DNA of 64,000 nt from Algicella marina (GCF_009931615.1 NZ_CP046620.1:2433501-2497500), one strand, 5' to 3'; shown: positions 44,354 to 53,656, counted from the stretch's first letter. Program-made: numbers and translations. The notes: generated from the sequence alone by a model not told the origin.

Positions 44354-44902
44354 ATGGGAACGGCCCCGAAACTCAACGACACCCTGCGCGCCTTCATCGC
44401 GGCGCAACCGATGTTCTTCGTCGCCACCGCCGACACGGACGGCCGCGTCAACGTCTCTCCCAAGGGCATGGACACTCTTCGGGTTCTTTCCGATCACCAC
44501 ATCGTCTGGCTGAATCTCTCCGGCAGCGGCAATGAAACCGCTGCCCACGTTCAGGCCACTGGCCGGATGACACTGATGTTCTGCGCCTTCGAGGGCGAGG
44601 CGCTGATACTGCGTACCTACGGCACCGCCCGCACCATCCATCCCGGCTGCGAAGGCTGGGACGAGCGCGCCGCCCTGTTCCCGCGCCTCGCCGGCAGCCG
44701 CCAGATCTTCGACCTCGCCATTGATCTCGTTCAGACCTCTTGCGGCACCGGTGTGCCGCTGATGCAGTTCCAACAGGGGCGCGGTGAGGCCGAACTCCTG
44801 CCGTTTTTCGAGGAACTGGGTCCGGATGGCGTGCGGGATTACTGGGCTCGCAGAAATGCCGAGACGATCGACGGCAAGCCCACCGGCATCCTCCCATCTT
44901 AA
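44354..44902 (+). CDS. Pyridoxamine 5'-phosphate oxidase-like flavin protein
   Basis: A split-barrel FMN-binding protein of 182 aa. It begins MGTAPKLNDTLRAFIAAQPMFFVATADTDGRVNVSPKGMDTLRVL, continues HHIVWLNLSGSGNETAAHVQATGRMTLMFCAFEG, and ends with GVPLMQFQQGRGE. This is the pattern of the general PNPOx-like superfamily rather than true PdxH, so it probably reduces or binds an unknown substrate with FMN or F420. There is no obvious ribosome site before ATG 44354. It follows the hydroxyacid dehydrogenase by 43 bp and may be co-transcribed. Confidence 0.87.
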   Translation: MGTAPKLNDTLRAFIAAQPMFFVATADTDGRVNVSPKGMDTLRVLSDHHIVWLNLSGSGNETAAHVQATGRMTLMFCAFEGEALILRTYGTARTIHPGCEGWDERAALFPRLAGSRQIFDLAIDLVQTSCGTGVPLMQFQQGRGEAELLPFFEELGPDGVRDYWARRNAETIDGKPTGILPS

Positions 44903-45018
44903 CCACGTTCCGCGAACGTCACATTCTGACCCAGATACCGTGCAAGGTTGCGGGCCAATCGCGGAAAGCTGCGCTTTCTCCGTTCAAATGACACGCAAGA
45001 CAGGCTAAGAAAACACGG

Positions 45019-45318
45019 ATGCTCGACTGGTTCTGGAACCTGCCCCTGATGGTGCGTCTGCAGGAAATCGTGGACGAAAGCCGCGCCGGTGCGCCGGAAC
45101 CGCTGATGCTGATCACCATTCTTCTCGTCGCCGCCTTCATCATCGTCTGGCGCCTCTCCACCTCGCGGGCGGAGCGGGACGGCCCGATGCCGGGTGAAAG
45201 CTATCTTGGCAAGATCACCCCCAAGACCATCGACAAGATGACGGTCAACAACCGGGTGCAGAAGCCGAAAAGCCGTGCCGACATCGCCGCCGCCCTGAAA
45301 TCACGCAAGCGCCGCTGA
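45019..45318 (+). CDS. Small membrane protein with SYLGxxTPKT motif, copy 1
   Basis: A 99-aa protein not recognised from any family. One membrane helix (about 28-46, PLMLITILLVAAFIIVWRL) is followed by a basic cytoplasmic part with GESYLGKITPKT (about 59-70) and a Lys/Arg-rich end (KSRADIAAALKSRKRR). The next protein shows the same plan and motif, so they are paralogues by internal resemblance. The stop overlaps the next ATG by one base (TGATG). A dyad ACGTTC-CGC-GAACGT (44905-44919) lies about 100 bp upstream. Confidence 0.7.
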   Translation: MLDWFWNLPLMVRLQEIVDESRAGAPEPLMLITILLVAAFIIVWRLSTSRAERDGPMPGESYLGKITPKTIDKMTVNNRVQKPKSRADIAAALKSRKRR

Positions 45319-45689
45319 TGGCGGCGTGGTGGGAAACCGTCAACGGCTGGGTCGCCACCACCCGCGCCATCGAGTGGGATCCGCTGTGGCTCACCGTGCT
45401 GCTGTTTGCTCTCGTGCTGCTCAAGTACCGGATGTGGCCCAAGGGACGGGTGGAGCGGGAAATGCCGGTTCGCGGCGGCAGCTACCTCGGTCTCCTCACC
45501 CCGAAAACCCTCCACTCCGTCGAACGTGCGGCCCGGCTGAAAGCCCTGCGGCACGAGCGCAAGGCCAGACAGAAGCAGCGGGGCGCCTATATCCACGAAG
45601 GTCAGCCACCGGTCGAAGACGCAGCCCCGCCGGCGCACGAGATGGCGGTCAAGCGCCCCGCCGGTCGGCAGAGCGTGCTGGATCGCTGA
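45318..45689 (+). CDS. Small membrane protein with SYLGxxTPKT motif, copy 2
   Basis: A 123-aa protein with one membrane helix (about 23-39) followed by GGSYLGLLTPKT (about 53-64) and a Lys/Arg-rich helix (RLKALRHERKARQKQRG), then a looser tail. It repeats the topology and motif of the previous protein and is translationally coupled to it. The two may form a heteromer in the inner membrane. Function unknown. It ends 15 bp from the convergent rhaI. Confidence 0.7.
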   Translation: MAAWWETVNGWVATTRAIEWDPLWLTVLLFALVLLKYRMWPKGRVEREMPVRGGSYLGLLTPKTLHSVERAARLKALRHERKARQKQRGAYIHEGQPPVEDAAPPAHEMAVKRPAGRQSVLDR

Positions 45690-45704
45690 TCACCGCCACG
45701 CGGC

Positions 45705-46979
45705 CTAGACGATCCCGCCGCCCGCGCCGCTAACCTCTGGGCGCTCAGCCGCCACCCGCGCCCGATAGCCGGAGAGGCGATAGGCGGCGATGGGGTCGAT
45801 GGCGCCGCCACGGCTTCGGCGAGCCTCCGCGAGGATCGGGTCCACATCCGTCCGGAATGCTACTTTCAGTGTCCGGCTGGCCATCAGTGCATCATTGCTT
45901 TCCTGGTAGCCCGCCAATGCCACACGGTCGACCAGCAACGCCTGGGCATAGGCGCGCTGCACCTCCATCGCCGACGACATCAGGCTCTCGATCGGGTCGG
46001 TCACGTTGTGGCTCTGATCGAGCATGTGCGCCGGGTCGAAAGCCGGGTCGGTCTCCGCCTCCACCAACTCGTTGAAGACGAGGAACAGGCGGTAGGGATC
46101 AATGGCGGCAGTATCGAGATCATCGTCGCCGTACTTGCTGTCGTTGAAATGGAATCCGCCGAGTTTGCCCGCGTGGATGAGGCGGGCGACGATCATCTCT
46201 ATGTTCACATTCGGCGCGTGATGACCCAGATCGACCAGGCATTTGGCCTTCGGCCCGAGGTGCTGGGCAATCATCAGATTGGTGCCCCAGTCCTGCACCA
46301 CCGTCGAATAGAACGCAGGCTCGTACATCTTGTGTTCGGTGAACAGCGACCAGTCGGCAGGCAGGCTGTTGTAGATTTCCGATGCCGACGCAAGATAGCG
46401 CTCGAACTGTTTGGTGAAATTGCTCTGGCCCGGGAAGTTGGAGCCGTCGCCGATCCAGACGGTCAGCGCCTTGGAGCCGATGGCCTGCCCCAGTTCGATA
46501 CAGTGGAGGTTGTGCTCCACCGCCTGTGCGCGGGTGGCTGCATCGGTGTGCGAGAGAGAGCCGAACTTGTAACTGTATGGCTGATCGGGCTGGTCCTGAA
46601 ACGTGTTGGAATTCATCGCGTCGAAGCTCAGACCCGCCGCCTCGCCGGCTGCCAGCAGGTCTGCCGCCGGGGCATCGTCCCAAGGTACGTGCAACGAGAC
46701 CGAAGGGGTGGCACGGGTAAGCTGATTGATCACTCCGCAATCCGCCAGCTTGTCGAATATATGACGCGGCTCGCCTTTGCCCGGGAAACGGGCGAACCGG
46801 GTGCCGCCGGTGCCAACCCCCCAACTTGGCACGGCCACACCATACCCGGCGACCTGCCCGGCAATGGCCGCGATGTCGATACCGCGCCGGGCGAGATGAT
46901 CGCCCAGAGCAGCGTAATCGGCATCGTGGTCCGTACTGACGGCTGCATTGCTTTCGTCAAGGATGTCTTGCGCGATCAT
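45705..46979 (-). CDS. rhaI: L-rhamnose isomerase, RhaI type
   Basis: It converts L-rhamnose to L-rhamnulose in the cytoplasm. The protein is 424 aa and belongs to the Pseudomonas/Rhizobium-type isomerase rather than the E. coli RhaA type. The xylose-isomerase-like barrel shows VAVPSWGVGTGGTRFARFPG, WIGDGSNFPGQSNFTKQFERYL, TEHKMYEPAFYSTVVQDWGT, CLVDLGHHAPNVNIE and FHFNDSKYGDDDLD. These carry the metal-binding Glu, Asp and His residues. ATG 46979 follows GAGG at 8 bases. It lies 4 bp after rhaD and is the second gene of the rhaDI operon. Confidence 0.94.
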   Translation of the reverse strand: MIAQDILDESNAAVSTDHDADYAALGDHLARRGIDIAAIAGQVAGYGVAVPSWGVGTGGTRFARFPGKGEPRHIFDKLADCGVINQLTRATPSVSLHVPWDDAPAADLLAAGEAAGLSFDAMNSNTFQDQPDQPYSYKFGSLSHTDAATRAQAVEHNLHCIELGQAIGSKALTVWIGDGSNFPGQSNFTKQFERYLASASEIYNSLPADWSLFTEHKMYEPAFYSTVVQDWGTNLMIAQHLGPKAKCLVDLGHHAPNVNIEMIVARLIHAGKLGGFHFNDSKYGDDDLDTAAIDPYRLFLVFNELVEAETDPAFDPAHMLDQSHNVTDPIESLMSSAMEVQRAYAQALLVDRVALAGYQESNDALMASRTLKVAFRTDVDPILAEARRSRGGAIDPIAAYRLSGYRARVAAERPEVSGAGGGIV

Positions 46980-46983
46980 TGGC

Positions 46984-49080
46984 TTACCTCGTGAACGACT
47001 GGACGTTGCCGGCATCGACATTCAGGATGTTGCCGGTCGATTTGGCCGAGAGGTCGGCGGCGAGGAAATAGGCGGCCTCGGCGATATCCTCGGGCAGGAC
47101 GGAGCGCTTGAGCAGCGAGCGCTCGCGATAGTGTTCCTCCAGCCCCGCCTTGTCCTTGCCGTAGGTGGCCGCCCGCTCCTTCAGCCAGTCGCCCGACCAG
47201 ATCTTGGAGCCGCGCAGCACCGCGTCGGGGTTCACCACGTTGACACGGATGCCCTTGGGCGCGCCTTCGAGGGCGAGGCAGCGGGCGAGGTGGATCTCGG
47301 ACGCCTTGGCGGTGCAGTAGGCCGAGGCGTTGGGCGAGGCGGCGAGGCCGTTCTTGGAGGCGATGAACACGATGGCGCCGCCGATATCCTGCGCGTGCAT
47401 CAGGCGGAAGGCGGCGCGGCTGGCGAGGAAGTAGCCGGTCGAGAGGATCGACATGTTGCGGTTCCAGAGGTCGAGGGAGGTGTCCTCGATCGGGGCGGAA
47501 CTGGCGATGCCGGCGTTGGAGACGAGGATGTCGAGCCCGCCGAAGGTGGTGGCGGTGGCGGCGAAGGCGGCGGCGACGCTGCCTTCATCCGTCACATCCA
47601 TTTGGACACTGGCCACCACGTCTTTCGAGAAGGCCGATTGCAGCGCCTTTTCGGTTTCCGCCAGCGCTGCCGCGTCGATATCGGCCAGCATCACGCACGC
47701 GCCTTCGGCGAGGTATTTCTGCGCGGTGGCCGAGCCGATGCCGCCCGCGCCGCCGGTGACGAGGGCGATGCGGCCCGCCAGCGACTTGGGCTTCGGCATC
47801 CGTTGAAGCTTCGCTTCCTCCAGCAGCCAGTATTCGATGTCGAACGCCTCCTGCTCCGGCAGGCCGCGGTATTCGGAGACGGCAGATGCGCCGCGCATGA
47901 CGTTGATCGCGTTGACGTAGAACTCGCCCGAGATGCGGGCTGTGGCCTTGTCCTTGGCGAAGGTGATCATGCCGACGCCGGGGATCAGGTAGACCACGGC
48001 GTTGGGGTCGCGCAGGGGCGGCGAGTCGGGGTGTTTGCAGCGCTCGTAGTAGTCGGTGTAATCGTCGCGATACGCGGCGATGGCGTCGGAGAGACCGTCG
48101 AGCGTGGCGTCCACATCCGGGTTTGCCGGGTCGAAATCGACGACCAGCGGTCGGATCTTGGTGCGCAGGAAGTGGTCGGGGCAGGAGGTGCCGAGCGCCG
48201 CGAGGGCGGGCATTTGCGCCGCGTTGACGAATTTGAGCACGGTGTCGCTGTCGTCGAAGTGGCCGGTCATGTGCTGGTTACCGGAAACATAGCCGCGAAT
48301 GGCTGGCATCAGGCGGGCGGCAACGGCGCGGCGGTCCGCCGGGGCGAGCGATGTGTGGATGGGGCCGCCAAAGGGAGTGGCGGCGCGTTCGCCGAACCAG
48401 TCCATCGCCTTCTGGATAATGGCGAGGGTGAGATCGTAGCAGGCGCGCGCGTCGTCATCCCAGGTGAACAGACCGTGGGATTCGAGCACAACGCCCTTGG
48501 CATCGGGGTTTTCCTGGCAGAATTTCTCCAGCCAGAGGCCAAGCTCATAGCCCGGGCGCTTCCACGGCAGCCAGCCGATTTCCGCGCCGAAAATTTCCCG
48601 CGTCAGCGCGCGGCTGTCTTTCGCCGCCGCGATGGCGATGATCGCGTCGGGGTGCATGTGGTCGACGTGTTTGCGCGGCACATAGGCGTGCAGCGGTGTG
48701 TCGATCGAGGCGGCGCGGGGATTGAGGTTGAAAGTGCAGTGCGGCAGGTAGCCCACCATCTCGTCCTCGTGCTCCGGCCCGCGATAGATGCCCTTCAGCG
48801 CGCGGAGCTTCTCCATGTAGAGCGTGGAAAAGCCGTCCATCTTGATCGAACCGACATCGCCGCCGGACCCTTTGACCCACAGCACTTCCACCTCTTCGCC
48901 GATCAGCGGGTCCGTCTCCATCACCTTGGCGGATGTGTTGCCGCCGCCGTAGTTCGTGATTCGCTTGTCGGAGCCGAGCAGGTTGGAGCGGTAAAGCAGC
49001 TTTTCCGGCTCGCTCATGCCGTTCGCCTTCGCCTCATCCCACAGGTTTTCAAGGCGCGGCGGGGCGTTACGGTCGGACAT
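46984..49080 (-). CDS. rhaD: Bifunctional rhamnulose-1-phosphate aldolase / short-chain dehydrogenase RhaD
   Basis: A two-domain enzyme of 698 aa. Residues about 1-400 form a class II aldolase/adducin domain (NYGGGNTSAKV, GSGGDVGSIK, HMHPDAIIAIAAA, GVVLESHGLFTW). About 425-698 is a short-chain dehydrogenase (VTGGAGGIGSATA, ILVSNAGIASSAPIED, SAYCTAKASE with the YxxxK pair, VNPDAVLRGS). It would split rhamnulose-1-phosphate to dihydroxyacetone phosphate and L-lactaldehyde and oxidise the latter. ATG 49080 follows AGGGAGAG. It is divergent from rhaR, as in R. leguminosarum. Confidence 0.94.
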   Translation of the reverse strand: MSDRNAPPRLENLWDEAKANGMSEPEKLLYRSNLLGSDKRITNYGGGNTSAKVMETDPLIGEEVEVLWVKGSGGDVGSIKMDGFSTLYMEKLRALKGIYRGPEHEDEMVGYLPHCTFNLNPRAASIDTPLHAYVPRKHVDHMHPDAIIAIAAAKDSRALTREIFGAEIGWLPWKRPGYELGLWLEKFCQENPDAKGVVLESHGLFTWDDDARACYDLTLAIIQKAMDWFGERAATPFGGPIHTSLAPADRRAVAARLMPAIRGYVSGNQHMTGHFDDSDTVLKFVNAAQMPALAALGTSCPDHFLRTKIRPLVVDFDPANPDVDATLDGLSDAIAAYRDDYTDYYERCKHPDSPPLRDPNAVVYLIPGVGMITFAKDKATARISGEFYVNAINVMRGASAVSEYRGLPEQEAFDIEYWLLEEAKLQRMPKPKSLAGRIALVTGGAGGIGSATAQKYLAEGACVMLADIDAAALAETEKALQSAFSKDVVASVQMDVTDEGSVAAAFAATATTFGGLDILVSNAGIASSAPIEDTSLDLWNRNMSILSTGYFLASRAAFRLMHAQDIGGAIVFIASKNGLAASPNASAYCTAKASEIHLARCLALEGAPKGIRVNVVNPDAVLRGSKIWSGDWLKERAATYGKDKAGLEEHYRERSLLKRSVLPEDIAEAAYFLAADLSAKSTGNILNVDAGNVQSFTR

Positions 49081-49134
49081 TTCTCTCTCCCTGAGGACAT
49101 GGATTTTGGCCGCAACGCTGCGGGAGGTGCGGCG

Positions 49135-49209
49135 GATTGTCAATCAATTTCGATCATAAATGATCGTATTGCGCTGCAACATGAAAGATTTTGACAGTTT
49201 ATGATTGAC
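49135..49209. promoter_or_regulatory. Divergent rhaD/rhaR promoter region with dyads
   Basis: Three nested signals lie here. GATTG-T-CAATC is at 49135-49145 and CGATCA-TAAA-TGATCG at 49151-49166. The arms GTCAATCA (49139-49146) and TGATTGAC (49202-49209) form an 8-bp inverted repeat across the region. They are likely sites for the DeoR-type regulator RhaR. Confidence 0.55.
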
Positions 49210-49254
49210 AGAGCCACTGACTCCGCGCACCGTGACGGCCAACGGAGGACCCAG

Positions 49255-50058
49255 ATGCACGAAAGCGACCGCCACAGAGTGATCCTCTCTGCCGTTCAGG
49301 ACAGAGCGCTGGTGACAGTGGTGGACCTGTGTGCGCTGACGGGTGCGTCGGAGGCAACGGTGCGGCGGGACATCAACACGCTGGATGAGCGCAAGAAGCT
49401 GCGGCGCGTGCGCGGCGGCGCGGAAGCACTGAACACAACGCCCTTCGTCGGGCTTGCGGGGCGGCCCTTCGCGCTGAACGAGACGCTGCACACACCGGAA
49501 AAGCAGGCGATTGCGGCGGCGGCGGTTGAATTGTGCGAGGATGGCGAACCGATCATCATCAACGGCGGCACCACGACCTTTCAGATGGTGCATCCACTGG
49601 CCTCGCGCCGGATGCAGGTGTTCACCAACTCCTTCCCGATCGCCGAGCATCTGCTGAAGAACAGCAAGAACACAGTGATGCTGTCGGGCGGGGTGATCTA
49701 CCGCGAGCAGAACATTATCCTGTCGCCCTTCGACAATGACGTGACCCGCAATTTCTACGCGCGGCGCATGTTCATGGGCGCACAGGGCATCGGGCCGCTC
49801 GGCCTGATGGAGGGTGATCCATTGCTGATCCAGGCCGAGCAGAAGCTCATCGGGCAGGCCGATGAACTGATCGTGCTGGTGGACAGCTCCAAGTTCGAGA
49901 ACCGCTCCAGCCTCGTGCTGTGCCCGCTGAACCGGATCGACACGCTAATCACCGACGAAGGCATCAGCGACCGCGCGGCAGCAATGCTTGAGGCGGCCGA
50001 GGTGAAACTGATCGTCGCGCCGAACGTCGCGACGCAGAAAGAAGGGGCGGCATCGTAA
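49255..50058 (+). CDS. rhaR: DeoR-family transcriptional regulator of rhamnose genes
   Basis: A 267-aa repressor. The N-terminal DeoR helix-turn-helix is visible (VTVVDLCALTGASEATVRRDINTLDERKKLRRVRGGAEAL). The C-terminal phosphosugar-sensor domain has ALNETLHTPEKQAIAAAAVELCEDGEPIIINGGTTT, FTNSFPIAEHL and VDSSKFENRSSLVLCPLNRIDTLITDEGI. The effector is probably a phosphorylated rhamnose intermediate. ATG 49255 follows GGAGGA. It is the first gene of rhaRSTPQUK. Confidence 0.93.
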   Translation: MHESDRHRVILSAVQDRALVTVVDLCALTGASEATVRRDINTLDERKKLRRVRGGAEALNTTPFVGLAGRPFALNETLHTPEKQAIAAAAVELCEDGEPIIINGGTTTFQMVHPLASRRMQVFTNSFPIAEHLLKNSKNTVMLSGGVIYREQNIILSPFDNDVTRNFYARRMFMGAQGIGPLGLMEGDPLLIQAEQKLIGQADELIVLVDSSKFENRSSLVLCPLNRIDTLITDEGISDRAAAMLEAAEVKLIVAPNVATQKEGAAS

Positions 50059-50093
50059 TCGCCCAGACAAATCAACGCTCAAGGGAGGAAAAC

Positions 50094-51086
50094 ATGAGTG
50101 TAATGAAGAAGATACTTTCGACGGTGGCCGTCGCGGCCACCTTTGCAGCCGGAACCGCTCAGGCAGAAGACGTGCGCATCGCGCTGGTGGTGAAGGCGCT
50201 GGGCATCGGCTTCTTCGAGGCGGCCGCGAAGGGCGCCGAGCAGGCGGCGGAGGAACTCGGCGACGTGGAGATCATCTACACCGGCCCGACCGATACAACC
50301 GCCGAGGGTCAGATCGAGGTCATCAACGCATTGATCGCGCAGAACGTCGACGCGATCGCCGTGTCGGCCAACGACACCGACGCGCTGGTGCCGGCGCTGA
50401 AGAAGGCGATGCAGCGTGGAATCACGGTGATTTCGTGGGATTCGGGCGTAGCGCCCGAAGGGCGGCAACTGCATCTCACCCCCTCCTCCAACCCGCTGAT
50501 CGGCAACATGATCATCAAGTTGGCCGCCGACCACCTGCCCGAGGGCGGTGACGTGGCGGTGCTTTCTGCAACGACGACCTCCACCAACCAGAATGTCTGG
50601 ATCGAGGAGATGAACAAGGTGCTGCCGAACTACGATGGCATCAACGTCGTGGCGACCGTCTATGGCGACGATCTGGCCGACAAGAGCTACCGCGAGGCGA
50701 CCGGCCTGATGCAGAGCTACCCCGATCTCGACGCGATCATCGCGCCGACCTCGGTGGGCATCGTGGCCGCGGCGCAGGCCGTGGTGGATGCCGGCAAGGT
50801 GGGGCAGGTGAACGTGACGGGCCTCGGCCTGCCGTCCGAGATGGCGGGTGCCATCGAAAGCGGCGCGTCGCAATCCTTCGCGATCTGGAACCCGATCGAC
50901 CTCGGCTATTCCGCCGCGATGCTGGCCTATGAACTGAGCAAGAACGGCGTGGAAGCCGGGCCGGGCGCGGAAATTCCGATGGGCCGGATGGGCACGCTGA
51001 CGCTGGACGAGAACAGCGAGGGCGCGATGGCGGACCCGTTCGTCTACGATGCGTCCAACATTGACGAGTTCAAGGGCATCTTCTGA
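50094..51086 (+). CDS. rhaS: Rhamnose ABC transporter substrate-binding protein RhaS
   Basis: A periplasmic binding protein of 330 aa of the ribose/rhamnose (peripla_BP_4) type. A signal peptide ends in AGTAQA. GFFEAAAKGAEQAAEEL, ALIAQNVDAIAVSANDTDALVP and ISWDSGVAPEGR line the sugar site, and AIESGASQSFAIWNPIDLGYSA follows. GGGAGGA precedes ATG 50094. Hairpins after the gene probably protect this mRNA segment. Confidence 0.94.
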   Translation: MSVMKKILSTVAVAATFAAGTAQAEDVRIALVVKALGIGFFEAAAKGAEQAAEELGDVEIIYTGPTDTTAEGQIEVINALIAQNVDAIAVSANDTDALVPALKKAMQRGITVISWDSGVAPEGRQLHLTPSSNPLIGNMIIKLAADHLPEGGDVAVLSATTTSTNQNVWIEEMNKVLPNYDGINVVATVYGDDLADKSYREATGLMQSYPDLDAIIAPTSVGIVAAAQAVVDAGKVGQVNVTGLGLPSEMAGAIESGASQSFAIWNPIDLGYSAAMLAYELSKNGVEAGPGAEIPMGRMGTLTLDENSEGAMADPFVYDASNIDEFKGIF

Positions 51087-51101
51087 GGCCCTGACGCGTG
51101 C

Positions 51102-51148
51102 GTTGCCGGCCCGGATGCGGCCGGCAACCGACGCCCGCAGGCGCGGGC
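51102..51148 (+). terminator. Paired hairpins between rhaS and rhaT
   Basis: A perfect 10-bp stem (GTTGCCGGCC 51102-51111, GGCCGGCAAC 51119-51128) is followed by GCCCGC/GCGGGC (51133-51138 / 51143-51148). There is no U-run, so differential mRNA stability is likelier than full termination. Confidence 0.65.
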
Positions 51149-51173
51149 TGCCATTCCATCGGAAAGTTTCGAG

Positions 51174-52679
51174 ATGAGCGTGAAACCCGTCATATCGCTT
51201 GACGGCATTACCAAGACGTTCCCCGGCGTGAAGGCGCTGTCGGAGGTGATGCTGGAGCTTCATCCCGGTGAGGTGACCGCGCTGGTGGGCGAGAACGGTG
51301 CCGGGAAATCGACCACGGTGAAGATCCTGACAGGCATCTACCAGCCGGACGGCGGGGTGATCCGCATGGACGGCGAGGCGGTCAACTTTCCCACCGCGCA
51401 CCACGCCAGCGCCGCCGGGATCACGGCGATCCACCAGGAAACGGTTTTGTTCGACGAGTTGAGCGTGGCGGAGAATATCTTTCTGGGCCACGCGCCGCGC
51501 ACGAAGCTCGGGCTGATCGACGGGCGCGCGGTGAAGCGGCGGGCGAAGGCCCTGCTGGCGGAGATCGGCGCGCAGATCGACCCGGATGCCCGCCTGCGCG
51601 ACCTCGGCATCGCCAGCAAGCATCTGGTGGCCATCGCGCGGGCGCTTTCGATCGACGCGCGAGTGGTGATCATGGACGAGCCGACGGCGGCGCTGAGCCA
51701 GAAGGAAATCGGCGAGCTATATGAGCTGATCGAGCAGCTGAAGGCGCAGGGCAAGGCGATCCTGTTCATCAGCCACAAGTTCGACGAGATTTTTCGCATC
51801 GCCGACAACTACGCGGTGTTCCGCGACGGTGCCTTCGTGGGTGCCGGGAAGATCGCCGAGGTAAGCGAGGGCGAACTGGTGCAGATGATGGTCGGCCGGA
51901 CGGTGGACCAGATCTTCCCCGAGCGCGCGCATGACGTGGGCGACGAGGTTTTGCAGGTGGTGGGCTACGACCACCCGACCGAGTTCGAGGGCATCGGCTT
52001 CACCCTGCGCAGGGGCGAGATACTTGGTTTCTACGGGCTGGTCGGCGCCGGCCGGTCGGAATTCATGCAGGCGCTTTTTGGCATTACACAACCGGCCAAG
52101 GGCGTGACGAAGATGGACGGGCGCATCCGCGTCATCCGCTCGCCCGCCGACGCGGTGGCGGCAGGGATCGTGTACGTGCCGGAGGATCGCGGCAAGCAGG
52201 GCGCGGTGACGGGATTGCCGATCTTCCAGAACGTGACGCTGCCGTCCTTGGGGCGCACCTCTAAGAACGGCTTCATCCGCATGGCGGAGGAATTCGCGCT
52301 GGCGCGGGAATACACATCGCGGCTCGATCTGCGGGCGGCTTCGCTCGATCAGGATGTGGGCACGCTCTCGGGCGGCAACCAGCAGAAGGTGGTGATCGCC
52401 AAATGGCTGGCGACAGCACCGCAGGTGATCATCCTCGACGAGCCGACCAAGGGCATCGACATCGGCAGCAAGGCCGCGGTGCACGCCTTCATGGCGGAAC
52501 TGGCGGCGGCGGGGCTGGCGGTGATCATGGTCTCCTCCGAGATACCGGAGATCATGGGCATGTCCGATAGGGTGATCGTGATGCGCGAGGGCCGGATCGT
52601 GGCCGAACTGGAGGGCGAGAGCCTGACGCCGGAGCGACTGGTGCGCAACGCCGCCGGCATTGCGGGAGAGGCGGCATGA
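51174..52679 (+). CDS. rhaT: Rhamnose ABC transporter ATP-binding protein RhaT
   Basis: A double ATPase of 501 aa of the sugar class. The first half has Walker A VGENGAGKST (about 40-48) and VVIMDEPTAALS. The second half starts near residue 250, where the P-loop is the degenerate VGAGRSEF usual in this class, followed by LSGGNQQKVVIAKWLA and VIILDEPTKGIDIGSKAAVH. In R. leguminosarum, rhamnose transport depends on the kinase RhaK together with this transporter. Its stop overlaps the rhaP start (ATGA). Confidence 0.94.
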   Translation: MSVKPVISLDGITKTFPGVKALSEVMLELHPGEVTALVGENGAGKSTTVKILTGIYQPDGGVIRMDGEAVNFPTAHHASAAGITAIHQETVLFDELSVAENIFLGHAPRTKLGLIDGRAVKRRAKALLAEIGAQIDPDARLRDLGIASKHLVAIARALSIDARVVIMDEPTAALSQKEIGELYELIEQLKAQGKAILFISHKFDEIFRIADNYAVFRDGAFVGAGKIAEVSEGELVQMMVGRTVDQIFPERAHDVGDEVLQVVGYDHPTEFEGIGFTLRRGEILGFYGLVGAGRSEFMQALFGITQPAKGVTKMDGRIRVIRSPADAVAAGIVYVPEDRGKQGAVTGLPIFQNVTLPSLGRTSKNGFIRMAEEFALAREYTSRLDLRAASLDQDVGTLSGGNQQKVVIAKWLATAPQVIILDEPTKGIDIGSKAAVHAFMAELAAAGLAVIMVSSEIPEIMGMSDRVIVMREGRIVAELEGESLTPERLVRNAAGIAGEAA

Positions 52680-53656
52680 TGCGGCTGGTCAAATCGCGGG
52701 AGACGGTGCTGTTCGCCGCCCTGTGCCTGCTGCTGGCGCTGATCGCCAGCCGGTTCGCCGGGTTCGTGGCGCCGGGGAACCTCGCGCGGGTGTTCAACGA
52801 TACCGCGCCATTGATGATGCTGGCGCTGGGCCAGATGGTGGTGATCCTGACGCGGTGCATCGATTTGTCGGTCGCCGCCAACCTGGCGCTGACAGGCATG
52901 GTGTGCGCGATGCTGAACGTGGCGATGCCCGGCTTGCCGATCCCGGTGATCCTGATCATCGCCACGGGGCTTGGTGCGCTCATGGGGTTGGCCAACGGCC
53001 TCTTGGTGTGGAAGCTCGACATCCCGCCCATCGTGGTGACGCTGGGCACGATGACGATCTTTCGCGGCATCATCTTCCTGATCTCGGACGGCAAATGGGT
53101 TAATGCCCACGAGATGAGTGCGGGCTTCACCGGCTTTCCGCGGGCCGCAGTGCTGGGCCTGCCGGTTCTGAGCTGGATCGCGGTGCTGGCGGTACTGGCC
53201 TTCGCAGTGCTGATGGCGCGCACGGCGCTGGGCCGCTCTTTCTACGCCGTGGGCGGCAACCCGCATGCGGCCGTTTATGCCGGCATCAACGTGGGCCGCA
53301 CGCAGTGCATCGCCTTCGTGTTCTCGGGCGCGCTGGCGGGGCTGACGGGCTATCTGTGGGTGGCGCGCTATGCGGTGGCATACGTGGATATCGCGGGCGG
53401 GTTCGAGCTGGAGGTGGTGGCGGCCTGCGTGATCGGCGGTATTTCCATTGCGGGCGGCATCGGCTCGGTCGGCGGGGCGGTGCTGGGGGCGCTGTTTCTC
53501 GGCGTCGTGAAGAACGCGCTGCCGGTCGTGAACATTTCGCCGTTCTGGCAACTGGCGATTTCGGGCAGCGCCATCCTGATCGCCGTCGCGCTGAACTCGG
53601 ATGCACGCCGCAAGACCGGGCGGATCATCCTGCGCAAAGCGGAGGGCGGGCAATGA
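52676..53656 (+). CDS. rhaP: Rhamnose ABC transporter permease RhaP
   Basis: An inner-membrane permease of 326 aa with about nine hydrophobic segments. LMMLALGQMVVILTRCIDLSVAANLALTG, VVTLGTMTIFRGI, FYAVGGNPHAAVYAGINV and AACVIGGISIAGGIGSVGGAVLGALFLGVV are the RbsC-class blocks. It starts at ATG 52676 (a second ATG follows at once) inside the rhaT stop, and its own stop overlaps the rhaQ start. Confidence 0.93.
   Translation: MMRLVKSRETVLFAALCLLLALIASRFAGFVAPGNLARVFNDTAPLMMLALGQMVVILTRCIDLSVAANLALTGMVCAMLNVAMPGLPIPVILIIATGLGALMGLANGLLVWKLDIPPIVVTLGTMTIFRGIIFLISDGKWVNAHEMSAGFTGFPRAAVLGLPVLSWIAVLAVLAFAVLMARTALGRSFYAVGGNPHAAVYAGINVGRTQCIAFVFSGALAGLTGYLWVARYAVAYVDIAGGFELEVVAACVIGGISIAGGIGSVGGAVLGALFLGVVKNALPVVNISPFWQLAISGSAILIAVALNSDARRKTGRIILRKAEGGQ

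Noticed and set aside
46948-49194. Very long open frame (748 codons) on the plus strand opposite rhaD
   Set aside because: It mirrors the GC-biased codons of rhaD on the other strand, is Arg/Gly/Val-rich and matches no family, while rhaD is unmistakable.
50079-51623. Long minus-strand open frame (514 codons) opposite rhaS/rhaT
   Set aside because: It is antisense to two clearly identified genes and crosses their boundary; product is His/Arg-rich with no domain.
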